Origin: Lachnospiraceae bacterium | Lineage (GTDB): Bacteria; Bacillota; Clostridia; Lachnospirales; Lachnospiraceae | Length of the DNA stretch: 64,000 bases | Assembly: GCA_017619295.1 (NCBI GenBank) | Contig: JAFZSQ010000019.1 | Location: forward strand, 1 to 64,000 | Direction: 5' to 3' | Shown: positions 35,207-44,032 of the stretch, one piece after another | Position numbering within the stretch: the first letter of the stretch is position 1 | Layout of the letters: every line of letters begins with the position of its first letter | Notes under the pieces: generated by a model | What the model was told of the DNA's origin: nothing | Seen by the model: the letters and a program-made list of their open reading frames with translations, nothing else | Databases searched by the model: none | Translations under genes and position numbers: made by a program

Positions 35207-36193
35207 ATGGCCCTTTTTCACATGGATGTACCGTCAAACCACATTTTGAATGTGTTTGGCTATAATGATTTGTATGTCAAAAAGATTGAAAGAAGTTTCG
35301 GAGTTACGGTTGTTAACAGAGACGGCGTAAATATCTCCGGAGACGAAGCCGGTGTCAGAAGGGCTTCGGCTGTTTTGAACAGACTTTTTGAGCAGTCCCT
35401 TAAAGGAAATGAAATCGAAGAATCCGGAGTTGACTACGCTATAGCTATGAGTATGGAAGAACAGGTTAAGAATTTAGATTGTATGGATGACGCCATAATT
35501 TGTCATACCATCGGCGGAAAACCTATTAAACCCAAAACCCTTGGTCAAAAGGAGTATGTTGATGCCATAAAGAACAACATGATAACCTTTGGCCTCGGAC
35601 CTGCGGGTACAGGAAAGACTTATCTTGCCATGGCTATGGCAATAACTGCCTTCAGAAATGATGAGGTTTCAAGAATTATTCTTACGAGACCCGCCATTGA
35701 AGCAGGTGAGAAACTTGGTTTTTTACCCGGTGATTTGCAAAGTAAAGTCGATCCTTATTTGAGACCTTTGTATGATGCTTTATATCAGATAATGGGTCCT
35801 GAAAACTTCGCCAAGAATATGGAGAAGGGGCTTATTGAAGTGGCTCCTTTGGCATATATGAGAGGAAGAACTCTCGATAATGCTTATATTATTCTTGATG
35901 AAGCTCAGAATACAACACCGGCCCAAATGAAAATGTTTTTGACAAGAATCGGGTTTGGCTCAAAAGTAATTGTAACTGGTGATGCCAGCCAGAAGGATTT
36001 GGCTGCGGGTACCGTTTCGGGACTTGATGTGGCAACCAAGGTTCTGTCCAAGATTGAAGATATCGCTTTTTGTAATTTGACATCGAAGGACGTTGTAAGA
36101 CATCCTTTGGTACAAAAGATTGTTAATGCTTACGAAAAATACGAGTCAAGGAGCAAGAAGAGTGACGATGGCAGAAAACAAAACCGCCGATAA
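35207..36193 (+). CDS. PhoH family ATPase
   Basis: A 328-residue cytoplasmic ATPase. The N-terminal KH-like segment (about 10-80) is followed by the PhoH domain with Walker A GPAGTGKT near 131-138 and Walker B YIILDEAQN near 226-234. In Firmicutes the PhoH (PhoL/YqfE-type) gene lies beside ybeY, and the pair is linked to rRNA/RNA metabolism. AGGAG precedes the ATG. The gene overlaps the next start by 26 bases. Confidence 0.92.
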   Translation: MALFHMDVPSNHILNVFGYNDLYVKKIERSFGVTVVNRDGVNISGDEAGVRRASAVLNRLFEQSLKGNEIEESGVDYAIAMSMEEQVKNLDCMDDAIICHTIGGKPIKPKTLGQKEYVDAIKNNMITFGLGPAGTGKTYLAMAMAITAFRNDEVSRIILTRPAIEAGEKLGFLPGDLQSKVDPYLRPLYDALYQIMGPENFAKNMEKGLIEVAPLAYMRGRTLDNAYIILDEAQNTTPAQMKMFLTRIGFGSKVIVTGDASQKDLAAGTVSGLDVATKVLSKIEDIAFCNLTSKDVVRHPLVQKIVNAYEKYESRSKKSDDGRKQNRR

Positions 36194-37388
36194 TAAATCA
36201 AACGGCTCAGGTTCAATTCTTTCATATTTGTTGTCATTGGCATTTTTCTGGTTAAATGTCATTTCCGTAGCAGCTTTCAGTTTTTTCCTTAATTGTCCTG
36301 TTCCGGATATGATCAGAAACGTATGTCTCATGGCTTTATTTTCCGCCCTTTTCATTTTCCTCTTTACCCAGGGAAAAGAAGAGGATTTGTTGCTGTATGA
36401 CAATTTAGAACATCCCATGAGGGTGTTTTTCTGGTATTTTATAGGCATTATTATTGAAGCAGTTTGCGTTTTCCTGCCTGTTACGGGATGGCCTATAGTA
36501 CCTGTTTTTATTACCATGTCACTGTTCTCCACACCTTTAATGGGTGTTGTTTCGGGAACGGGATTTTTACTTGCCTCGGTTTTGCTTACAGAAAGTTCTC
36601 TTTCTGTATTTTTGCTTTATTTTGTCAGCGGAATTGTGGGCATATGCATGTTCAACAAGCTTGATGAAAGATACAGAGTAATGGTGCCCATAGTTGTTAC
36701 GGGTCTTTCCATACTTGTGAATGAAACTGCCGAGATTATCATCTTCGAGAATGCAACCTTAACTTTTGAAAGGTTCTTAATTCCCGTGGCTAATGTATTT
36801 GTTTCCATTCTTTTCATCGTCATTGTTTTAAAGATTTTTTCCGCACAGGTTATTTATAAAAACCGCGATCGCTACATGGAAATCAATGACCCTGAGTGTA
36901 AACTCCTTGTTGAACTTAAAGGAAATAACAAAGACGAGTATTATAAGTCAATTCATGTGGCATATTTCTGTGACAAGATTGCCAAGAAGCTTGGTCTTGA
37001 CGATGGCGCAGCCAAAGCAGGCGGATACTATCAGTCCATCGGCATAATAAGAGGCGATAAGTCCTGGAGTTATGTGGAACCCATATGTGAAGAGTATAAA
37101 TTCCCTTTGAAGGCAAGAGAAGTGCTTAAGGAGTATCTTACAGGCACCGGGCTTATTGTTGAAAAAGAGACAGGCATTCTTTATTTTTCCGACGCTGTAA
37201 TAACCACCATTCTTTATCTTATCAAGAATGGCCATACTGAAATTGATTACAATCAGGTAATTGACAGTGTCTTCAAGAAGAAACAGGCAAGTCCCAGATT
37301 TGCCAGATCCAAGCTTTCCATAGATGAACTCAGAATCATGAAGCAGATGTTCATCGACGAGGAACTTTACTATGATTTTTTACGTTGA
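36168..37388 (+). CDS. Degenerate 7TM-HD (PgpH/YqfF-like) membrane protein without HD ligands
   Basis: A 406-residue protein at the place where phoH-pgpH-ybeY operons encode the c-di-AMP phosphodiesterase PgpH. About seven membrane helices lie at 15-235. The C-terminal domain aligns with the PgpH HD domain, but the HD pair is replaced by Gln-Ser in GGYYQSIG (family YYHDIGK), the first ligand His is absent in EYYKSIH and the later HH pair is missing. The large N-terminal extracellular domain of PgpH is also absent. It is thus predicted to be catalytically inactive. I chose ATG 36168; upstream starts lie inside phoH. The homology is inferred from synteny and these motifs. Confidence 0.75.
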   Translation: MAENKTADNKSNGSGSILSYLLSLAFFWLNVISVAAFSFFLNCPVPDMIRNVCLMALFSALFIFLFTQGKEEDLLLYDNLEHPMRVFFWYFIGIIIEAVCVFLPVTGWPIVPVFITMSLFSTPLMGVVSGTGFLLASVLLTESSLSVFLLYFVSGIVGICMFNKLDERYRVMVPIVVTGLSILVNETAEIIIFENATLTFERFLIPVANVFVSILFIVIVLKIFSAQVIYKNRDRYMEINDPECKLLVELKGNNKDEYYKSIHVAYFCDKIAKKLGLDDGAAKAGGYYQSIGIIRGDKSWSYVEPICEEYKFPLKAREVLKEYLTGTGLIVEKETGILYFSDAVITTILYLIKNGHTEIDYNQVIDSVFKKKQASPRFARSKLSIDELRIMKQMFIDEELYYDFLR

Positions 37389-37878
37389 AAACGATACTGA
37401 ACACAAATTCAGATTTGATATAGAAACTCTGGCCACTTCGGTGGGAGAAGAGGTTTTAAAGAACGAAAAGGCAGCAATCAATCCTGTCGTAAACCTTCTT
37501 GTTACCGACGCTGAAGGCATAAGAGAGTATAATAAGGAATTCAGGAATATCGACAAAGAGACGGATGTTTTGAGTTTTCCCAATATGGAATTTGAAACTC
37601 CGGGAATCTTTGATTTGGAATACATAGAAGAGAACAGTGCTGATTTTACCGATCCTGATACGGGGGAAGTAATACTTGGCGATATTATTATTTGTGTTGA
37701 GAGAGTATTAAGCCAGGCCAAAAAGTATGGCCATGGCGTCAAAAGAGAATTTGCCTTTCTCGTGGCTCACAGCATGCTTCACCTGTGCGGCTATGATCAC
37801 ATGACAGAAGCTGAAGCAAAGATTATGGAAGAGAAGCAGGAGATTGCTCTTGCTGCTTTAGGGATTACAAGGGATTAG
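37372..37878 (+). CDS. ybeY: Endoribonuclease YbeY
   Basis: A 168-residue zinc metalloprotein that matures the 3' end of 16S rRNA and takes part in rRNA quality control. The metal motif HSMLHLCGYDH (HxxxHxxGYDH) is complete, with supporting blocks DKETDVLSFP and LGDIIICVE. The ATG overlaps the last 17 bases of the 7TM protein gene, with GAGGAA as ribosome site. Length is normal. Confidence 0.95.
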   Translation: MIFYVENDTEHKFRFDIETLATSVGEEVLKNEKAAINPVVNLLVTDAEGIREYNKEFRNIDKETDVLSFPNMEFETPGIFDLEYIEENSADFTDPDTGEVILGDIIICVERVLSQAKKYGHGVKREFAFLVAHSMLHLCGYDHMTEAEAKIMEEKQEIALAALGITRD

Positions 37879-37883
37879 TATTA

Positions 37884-39506
37884 ATGGCTCAATGGGAGAT
37901 TAAGAAAACTAAATATGGCTTGCTTAAAGGAATGCTTCTGATGGCCAATATTTTCGTCCTTACCTTTTTCCTTCAGGAAAACGGTATGGGCTATTTGGCA
38001 TGCGCTTATGAAGTGTTTGCTTTGATTTCCATTTTGCTTACGGACAGTATGCCTGAAATCATCGGTAAACTTATGCGTTCCCGCATCCAGAAGAGCCTTG
38101 GAAAGAATGCCATTGAAGTATATAAGAGTGGCATTATTTTGGCCGTTATCTATGCCGTTATCGGAAGTATTATAATTCTTGCGGTTTCCGGTTTGGTTTC
38201 AAAATATGCCACAGGTACTTTATTTGGCGCAAATGTTATCAGAATGTTTATTCCGGCATTTATTATGATGTGCCTGACTGCTCCTTTAAAAGGATTCTTT
38301 ATAGGAATCGGTACTGCGGCGCCCGGAAGTCTTTCCGGAATCATCTGCAATTTTGTAACTCTTGTCACAAGCATATTTGCTGCTAAGATTGGCGGGGATT
38401 ACGGCAGCAAAGTGTCTGCGATTTTGAATAATACTGAGTTTATCAATTCATACAAGGCCTTTATGGTTCCTTTGGCAGTTTGCTTCGGTTATTTTGTTGA
38501 ATTAGTATTTCTGGCAGTTACTTATCTTGGCGGTGCAAAAAACACACGTATCGCCGACAGAGACATGTCCAGATATCATGAGCCTGCACCGGAGCTTATC
38601 GCTGCAATAATCAAGGGTATGTTCCCCTATAACATTACATCATTTGTATTAAGGGGCTTTGTACTTACCGCATTTATTATGTTTGGTATGTTCTATAAGC
38701 CTGATGTGGCCGACGCTCCATCAAGTACTGTATATATCGGAGCCATTTATGGCAAATTCCTTCCGATTGTAGTTTTCCTTGGATTCTTTATTGAATACAT
38801 GGTTATCTGCTTTAAGAACTACTGTATCGGCGGAATCAGACGTAATGAACTCAAATTCACCAGAGAGAAAATGGAAGAGGGAGTTCATATGATTGTGGTT
38901 CTGGGAGCGTTTTTAAGCATTGCGCTTATGACCATCGGAAGCTCCTTGCTTATCGGATGTTTTGGAGAGGACAATATTGCCGGAACCGATTTGTTTGCCT
39001 TTGGCTGCCTAGTGGTTTTATTTATGCCGCTTGCAATGTATTTTAAGACCTTTGTAAGCTACACAAGCAAGAAGCGTGCAGTATTTATTCTTGCGGTGGT
39101 TTCCTTTATTTTGGCTTCAGGCGTAATGGTTATGGTGAGTCGCGTGGGAGGATTTGGATATAAGACAATTCTCCTTGCATTCATAATCTTCTTTGGATTT
39201 ATCGCTGTCGGAAATGCATTCTTTAGCATGACCGGATTCAAATGTCGTCTGCCTCTTGTCAGTTATCTGGCAATTCCCGTGGGTACGGCAGCTCTATCCG
39301 GAGTAATAATGATGCTTTTAAACAAAGGATTTTTGAATATAGTCGGAGGCCTTGCAAGCTTTGGTATATGCTTTGTAATAGGCTCCATTGCCAATTTGAT
39401 TCTTCTTTTGGCTCTTCGAAATCTCTCGGAGGAAGAACTTGTTTCCATGCCGGCAGGCAAAATAATAATCAAGTTCGGTGTTGCCTTTAACTTCTTTGAA
39501 TATTAG
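37884..39506 (+). CDS. MOP-superfamily polysaccharide flippase-like membrane protein
   Basis: A 540-residue protein with about 12-14 transmembrane helices across its length, including EVFALISILLTDSMPEII near the N-terminus. The general pattern resembles the MATE/Wzx/SpoVB branch of the MOP superfamily, which moves lipid-linked glycans or drugs. I cannot assign the substrate. It starts 5 bases after ybeY and ends 8 bases before the flavoprotein gene, so it is in the same operon. Confidence 0.65.
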   Translation: MAQWEIKKTKYGLLKGMLLMANIFVLTFFLQENGMGYLACAYEVFALISILLTDSMPEIIGKLMRSRIQKSLGKNAIEVYKSGIILAVIYAVIGSIIILAVSGLVSKYATGTLFGANVIRMFIPAFIMMCLTAPLKGFFIGIGTAAPGSLSGIICNFVTLVTSIFAAKIGGDYGSKVSAILNNTEFINSYKAFMVPLAVCFGYFVELVFLAVTYLGGAKNTRIADRDMSRYHEPAPELIAAIIKGMFPYNITSFVLRGFVLTAFIMFGMFYKPDVADAPSSTVYIGAIYGKFLPIVVFLGFFIEYMVICFKNYCIGGIRRNELKFTREKMEEGVHMIVVLGAFLSIALMTIGSSLLIGCFGEDNIAGTDLFAFGCLVVLFMPLAMYFKTFVSYTSKKRAVFILAVVSFILASGVMVMVSRVGGFGYKTILLAFIIFFGFIAVGNAFFSMTGFKCRLPLVSYLAIPVGTAALSGVIMMLLNKGFLNIVGGLASFGICFVIGSIANLILLLALRNLSEEELVSMPAGKIIIKFGVAFNFFEY

Positions 39507-39514
39507 GGGATTGG

Positions 39515-40753
39515 ATGAAAAAAATAGCGGTTATCGGAGGCGGAGCTTCCGGAATGATGGCGGCAATTACTGCTCATGACAAATCCTCTAAGGTAACGTT
39601 GTTTGAGGCTAATGACAGAGTAGGCAAGAAGCTTTTGGCCACAGGAAACGGTAAATGTAATTTTACCAATGAAAAATTGAACAAGAACTGTTATAACGGC
39701 GGTGACAGGAAGTTTATTATGAATGTCATCAACCGTTTTGATCCGGATAATCTGGTGGATTTCTTTTGCGGCCTTGGAGTGTTCTCCACTGTCAAAAGAG
39801 ACGGTTATTATTATCCTTATTCCGGACAGGCTTCCACAATCCTTGATTGCTTAAGGAATGAGCTTTCCTACAGGGGAGTTAATGTAATTACGGAAGCAAC
39901 AGTTAAAGAGATTAAAAAGAGTTCAAAAGGTTACACCCTTTCGGTTTTGGCTGACGGCAAAAAGAAAACATTTGATTTTGATTCTGTTATTATAGCCATC
40001 GGAAGCATAGCAGGATTAAAGAACAAGAGTCAGGATGAGCATTATAAGCTTATAAACAGCCTTGATTTGGACTTCGTGCCTGTTGTGCCTTCACTTGTTC
40101 AGCTTAAGTGCTCGGAAAGCTTTCTAAAGGCTTTAAGCGGTGTCAGATTCGACGGCAGCATATCGCTTCTTCTGAATGGTAAGGTCGTAGCGAAGGAAAA
40201 CGGCGAGATTCAATTAACCGATTATGGCGTTTCGGGAATTCCCACTTTCCAGTTATCGCGAATTGCCTCATATGAACTTGCAGATAATAACAAACCTGAG
40301 GTTTCTTTAGATTTCCTTCCGGACATTTCGGAGGAGGAGCTGACTCAGCTTATTATGTACAGGCCCGTAAGAAATACCGAGCAAACGGCAGAAGAGTATT
40401 TCCTTGGAATAACAAATAAAAAGGTTATTCTCCAGGTTATGAAAATGGCAGGTATTAAAAGCAGTACAGCTGCCTGCCTCATAAATAAACAATCCAAAGC
40501 CAAAGTTGTTAAGCTTCTTAAGGACATGAGACTTCATGTGGAGGACACCAACGGTTTTGAAAATGCCCAGGTTTGCGCCGGCGGTGTTGACTTATTGGAG
40601 CTTAACGAGGGCATGATGCTTAAAAAATGGCCCGGCATATTTGTGGTGGGTGAGGCATGTGATGTTGACGGCAGATGCGGCGGATACAACCTTCAGTGGG
40701 CTTTTTCCAGCGGTTATATTGCCGGAACCTTTGCATCGGGTAAAAACAGATAA
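39515..40753 (+). CDS. HI0933/BaiN-family flavoprotein
   Basis: A 412-residue FAD-dependent oxidoreductase. The N-terminal dinucleotide motif IGGGASGMMAAI lies at 7-18, with the family block GRVGKKLLATGNGKCNFTN-like sequence at about 36-54 and a C-terminal FAD motif with GRCGGYNLQWAFSSG. Members of this family are mostly uncharacterised; BaiN reduces a bile acid intermediate, but that activity cannot be inferred here. The next gene is a different FAD enzyme only 3 bases downstream. Confidence 0.85.
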   Translation: MKKIAVIGGGASGMMAAITAHDKSSKVTLFEANDRVGKKLLATGNGKCNFTNEKLNKNCYNGGDRKFIMNVINRFDPDNLVDFFCGLGVFSTVKRDGYYYPYSGQASTILDCLRNELSYRGVNVITEATVKEIKKSSKGYTLSVLADGKKKTFDFDSVIIAIGSIAGLKNKSQDEHYKLINSLDLDFVPVVPSLVQLKCSESFLKALSGVRFDGSISLLLNGKVVAKENGEIQLTDYGVSGIPTFQLSRIASYELADNNKPEVSLDFLPDISEEELTQLIMYRPVRNTEQTAEEYFLGITNKKVILQVMKMAGIKSSTAACLINKQSKAKVVKLLKDMRLHVEDTNGFENAQVCAGGVDLLELNEGMMLKKWPGIFVVGEACDVDGRCGGYNLQWAFSSGYIAGTFASGKNR

Positions 40754-40756
40754 TTT

Positions 40757-42346
40757 ATGCTTATAATTGAACAGTTTAAAACACCTATAAATGTAAATGA
40801 AACCAAGCTCAAAGGCATTCTGGCAGGAAAACTCAGAATAGATGAAGATTCCATAAAGGATTTTTCGATAGTTAAAAAGTCTTTGGACGCCAGATACAAG
40901 CCTGATTTATTTAATGTTTACAGTCTTGCTTTTTCCTGCCCTAAGGAAGAAAGACTTTTAAATAATAAAAAGATAAAAAACCTTAAAAGTTACTCTAAAC
41001 CTAAAGAGTATGATCCTCGTGCTTTCTTTAAGGAGGAAAACTCGAAGAAAAAGATAGCTGTTATAGGAATGGGCCCTGCAGGATTACTCTGCGGGTTATG
41101 CCTTGCCAGAGCCGGGTTTAAACCTCTTATTTTGGAAAGAGGCAAGGATGCCGACTCCAGAAGGGCCGACATTGAGGAGTTTTGGAAAAACGGAAAGCTT
41201 CTCCTTAATTCCAATGTCCAGTTTGGAGAGGGTGGAGCCGGAACATTTTCCGACGGAAAGCTTAATACCCTTATTAAAGATAAAGAAGGCCGTATTTCTT
41301 ATGTCCTTAAGACCTTCATAGAGTTTGGAGCTAAAAAAGAGATTCTATATGATGCCAAGCCTCACATAGGCACTGATGTTTTGATTAATGTTGTTAAGAA
41401 CATCAGAGAGGAAATCAAAAGACTTGGCGGCGAAGTTAGATTCGAATCTCAGGTTACCGATTTTTTAATTGATAATGACAATAACCTTAAGGCGTTGATA
41501 GTCAACGATGAGGAAAGAATAGAAATTGATAAGGCTGTTCTTTGCATTGGACATTCAGCCAGAGACACTTTTAAAACTCTTGATGAACGTAAAGTCTTTA
41601 TGGAGCAAAAACCCTTTGCCGTAGGCTTCAGGGTTCAGCATCCTCAAAGCATTATTGATAAATCACAATATGGCTTTGATGCAGATACCGGGGATTTTTA
41701 CCCGGGGGCTGCTGCCTATAAGCTGGCATGCCATACATCGAAAGGAAGAAATGTCTATACCTTTTGTATGTGTCCCGGCGGGTATGTGGTTAATGCATCT
41801 TCCGAGTTTGAAGCCCTTGCCATTAACGGCATGAGTTATTCCGGAAGAAGCGGCAAAAATGCCAACAGTGCCGTGCTCATTAATGTAGATGTAGCTGATT
41901 TTTCCACAAAGGATGTATTATCCGGTGTGGATTTTCAAAGGGTACTCGAGCAGAAGGCTTATGCTTTGGGTAAAGGTAGAATTCCTTATTGCAGGCTTGG
42001 AGATTTTAAGAACGCAGGCTCTGATTGTTCATTTGAAATAACTCCTGAATTTAAGGGGGAGATTGAATCAGCGGATTTAAGTGATTTATTACCTGAGGTG
42101 TTTACCGAAGCTTTTGTCGAAGGAATGTCCATATTTGGGCAGAAGATTAAAGGCTTTGACTCCAAAGATTGCATTGTTGCGGGAGTCGAGAGCAGATCTT
42201 CTTCACCTGTAAGAATTACAAGAGATGAAAATCTTGTATCTTTAAGTACAAAGGGCCTTTATCCCTGCGGTGAGGGCGCAGGTTACGCAGGCGGAATCGT
42301 ATCTGCAGCTGTAGATGGAATTAAAGCTTTTGAAGCTGTACTTTGA
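40757..42346 (+). CDS. FAD-dependent oxidoreductase (COG2509-like)
   Basis: A 529-residue protein. A ~95-residue N-terminal domain precedes the FAD motif GMGPAGLLCGLCLARAG (about 98-114). The family block QFGEGGAGTFSDGKLNT follows, and VESRSSSPVRI with PCGEGAGYAGGI lies at the C-terminus. These are hallmarks of a broadly conserved but functionally undefined FAD dehydrogenase family. No electron partner is evident. Only 3 bases separate it from the preceding flavoprotein. Confidence 0.82.
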   Translation: MLIIEQFKTPINVNETKLKGILAGKLRIDEDSIKDFSIVKKSLDARYKPDLFNVYSLAFSCPKEERLLNNKKIKNLKSYSKPKEYDPRAFFKEENSKKKIAVIGMGPAGLLCGLCLARAGFKPLILERGKDADSRRADIEEFWKNGKLLLNSNVQFGEGGAGTFSDGKLNTLIKDKEGRISYVLKTFIEFGAKKEILYDAKPHIGTDVLINVVKNIREEIKRLGGEVRFESQVTDFLIDNDNNLKALIVNDEERIEIDKAVLCIGHSARDTFKTLDERKVFMEQKPFAVGFRVQHPQSIIDKSQYGFDADTGDFYPGAAAYKLACHTSKGRNVYTFCMCPGGYVVNASSEFEALAINGMSYSGRSGKNANSAVLINVDVADFSTKDVLSGVDFQRVLEQKAYALGKGRIPYCRLGDFKNAGSDCSFEITPEFKGEIESADLSDLLPEVFTEAFVEGMSIFGQKIKGFDSKDCIVAGVESRSSSPVRITRDENLVSLSTKGLYPCGEGAGYAGGIVSAAVDGIKAFEAVL

Positions 42347-42373
42347 AAGGATTAATAGATTATGAGGAGTATT

Positions 42374-43234
42374 ATGAAAGAAAAGAAGAGGATTGTGGTC
42401 AAAATAGGCTCCAGTTCCCTTCAGCATGTTCAAACCGGAGATCTTGATTACGTTAAGCTTGAGAAACTTGTCAGGATTCTTTCTGATTTGAGGAATCAGG
42501 GTAAAGAAGTGGTACTTGTTACCAGTGGTGCAATTGCTTCAGGAAAACAGGCTCTTAACGATCCCGACGGATCCAAATTCGGCCATGAATTAGCTACAAA
42601 ACAGGCCTTTGCTGCAGTGGGTCAGGCAAGGCTTATGATGATTTATCAAAAACTCTTTATGGAGTATAATCATATTGCAGCTCAGATTCTGATGACAAAG
42701 AACACGGTTGTTGACGTTAACAATCGCACCAACGCCCAAAATACCTTCTCTGAACTTTTGAGGATGGGGGCTATACCAATCGTTAACGAAAATGATACAA
42801 TAGCTACATACGAAATTATGGTTGGTGACAACGATGTTCTCGTTGGCGATAATGATACTTTATCGGCTATTGTTTCAGCCATGATTGATGCGGATTTACT
42901 TATACTTTTATCGGATATAGACGGCCTTTACACTGATGATCCCAGACAGAATAAGGACGCCAAGTTTATTGATACTGTAACGGACGTTGACGAAGTATCA
43001 TACATGGGCAAGAAGAGTACCGGCAGCAAAGTTGGCACAGGTGGCATGAACACAAAGCTTACCGCAGCAAAAATTGCCACCATGTCAGGCGTTGATATGG
43101 TAATTGCCAATTCCAAGAATATTTCTGTGATTAATAAGATTATTAACGGTGAAAACGTTGGCACACACTTTGTTGCCAAGAAGGATGAGGGCTTTGATCT
43201 TCCCGGATTTGTTAACAGCATTCATCCGGTTTAG
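42374..43234 (+). CDS. proB: Glutamate 5-kinase, short form without PUA domain
   Basis: A 286-residue amino-acid kinase catalysing the first step of proline synthesis. Motifs: VVKIGSSSL, VTSGAIASGK, IVNENDTIA and GTGGMNTKLTAA. E. coli ProB has about 367 residues with a C-terminal PUA domain; this one stops after the kinase domain. I prefer ATG 42374 with GAGGAG at 42364-42369; ATG 42362 with AAAGG at 42346-42350 is also possible and would add four residues. The ProA gene follows after two short genes. Confidence 0.93.
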   Translation: MKEKKRIVVKIGSSSLQHVQTGDLDYVKLEKLVRILSDLRNQGKEVVLVTSGAIASGKQALNDPDGSKFGHELATKQAFAAVGQARLMMIYQKLFMEYNHIAAQILMTKNTVVDVNNRTNAQNTFSELLRMGAIPIVNENDTIATYEIMVGDNDVLVGDNDTLSAIVSAMIDADLLILLSDIDGLYTDDPRQNKDAKFIDTVTDVDEVSYMGKKSTGSKVGTGGMNTKLTAAKIATMSGVDMVIANSKNISVINKIINGENVGTHFVAKKDEGFDLPGFVNSIHPV

Positions 43235-43261
43235 GCAGTATTGAAAGGATATTATTGAATT

Positions 43262-43486
43262 ATGAATATGGATGAGCGTATAGCGCGCATCAACGAACTG
43301 TATCACAAATCAAAAGCCCAGGGCTTGACTGATGCAGAGAAAGAAGAGCAAAATAAACTTAGACAAGAATATATAGAAAGCGTCAAAAAGAATTTAAAAG
43401 CACAGCTTGACTCTGTTGACATAGTTAATGAAGATGGGAGCGTGACTAATCTTGGCAAACAGTATGGACAAAAGCGAAATTCGTGA
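43262..43486 (+). CDS. DUF896 (YnzC/UPF0291) family protein
   Basis: A 74-residue cytoplasmic protein. The N-terminal helical pair (ERIARINELYHKSKAQGLT, then EEQNKLRQEYIESVKKNLK) is the defining DUF896 pattern; its biochemical role is not established. It sits between proB and the cyclo-ligase gene and overlaps the latter by 23 bases. A second in-frame ATG two codons later is possible. Confidence 0.88.
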   Translation: MNMDERIARINELYHKSKAQGLTDAEKEEQNKLRQEYIESVKKNLKAQLDSVDIVNEDGSVTNLGKQYGQKRNS

Positions 43487-44027
43487 AAAAGCTCTTGCAC
43501 TCAGAAATGGATTGGAACCGAATACCAAAAAGGCAATGGATCTCGCCATAAGAGAAAAGGTCGGCGAACTTCCCGAATATCAGGACGCCGAGGTTGTTCT
43601 GTGCTACGCATCTTATCATTCGGAGGTGGATTCTTTCCCGATAATTAAGATGGCTTTTGAAGACGGAAAAGCTATTTATTGTCCCAGAGTAGTCGGAAAG
43701 AACATGGTATTCTTAAGGATTTATGCCCTTGAGGAGCTTCAGGCAGGATATAAGGGAATTCTTGAGCCGTTCTTCTCGGATGCTTATACGCCATCAATCG
43801 GAGGACCCAAATCCTTATGTATTGTTCCCGGAGTGGCTTATGACAGAGACAAAAACAGAATCGGATATGGCGGAGGTTTCTATGACAGATTCCTTGGAAT
43901 CCACGAGGAGTTTTTAAACACCGTTGCTCTCGGATATTCCTGCCAGATTTTTGATGAGACCATTCCTGCAAAGGATTACGATATTAAACCTCGAATTATT
44001 GTTACAGATAAGGAAATAATAAGGTAA
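43464..44027 (+). CDS. 5-formyltetrahydrofolate cyclo-ligase
   Basis: A 187-residue MTHFS-family enzyme that converts 5-formyl-THF to 5,10-methenyl-THF with ATP. The start region KSEIREKALALRNGL matches the family, and GYGGGFYDRFL with the preceding VPGVAYD forms the binding site. I start at ATG 43464, inside the DUF896 gene; a TTG at 43452 would add four residues. It complements Fhs and FolD encoded at 28379-30914. Its position inside the proline genes is odd. Confidence 0.9.
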   Translation: MDKSEIREKALALRNGLEPNTKKAMDLAIREKVGELPEYQDAEVVLCYASYHSEVDSFPIIKMAFEDGKAIYCPRVVGKNMVFLRIYALEELQAGYKGILEPFFSDAYTPSIGGPKSLCIVPGVAYDRDKNRIGYGGGFYDRFLGIHEEFLNTVALGYSCQIFDETIPAKDYDIKPRIIVTDKEIIR

Positions 44028-44032
44028 GTGTT

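Noticed and set aside
36120..36167. Upstream start for the 7TM-HD-like gene
   Set aside because: It lies within phoH and adds an unlikely polar N-terminus; ATG 36168 begins a plausible cytoplasmic lead before the first helix.
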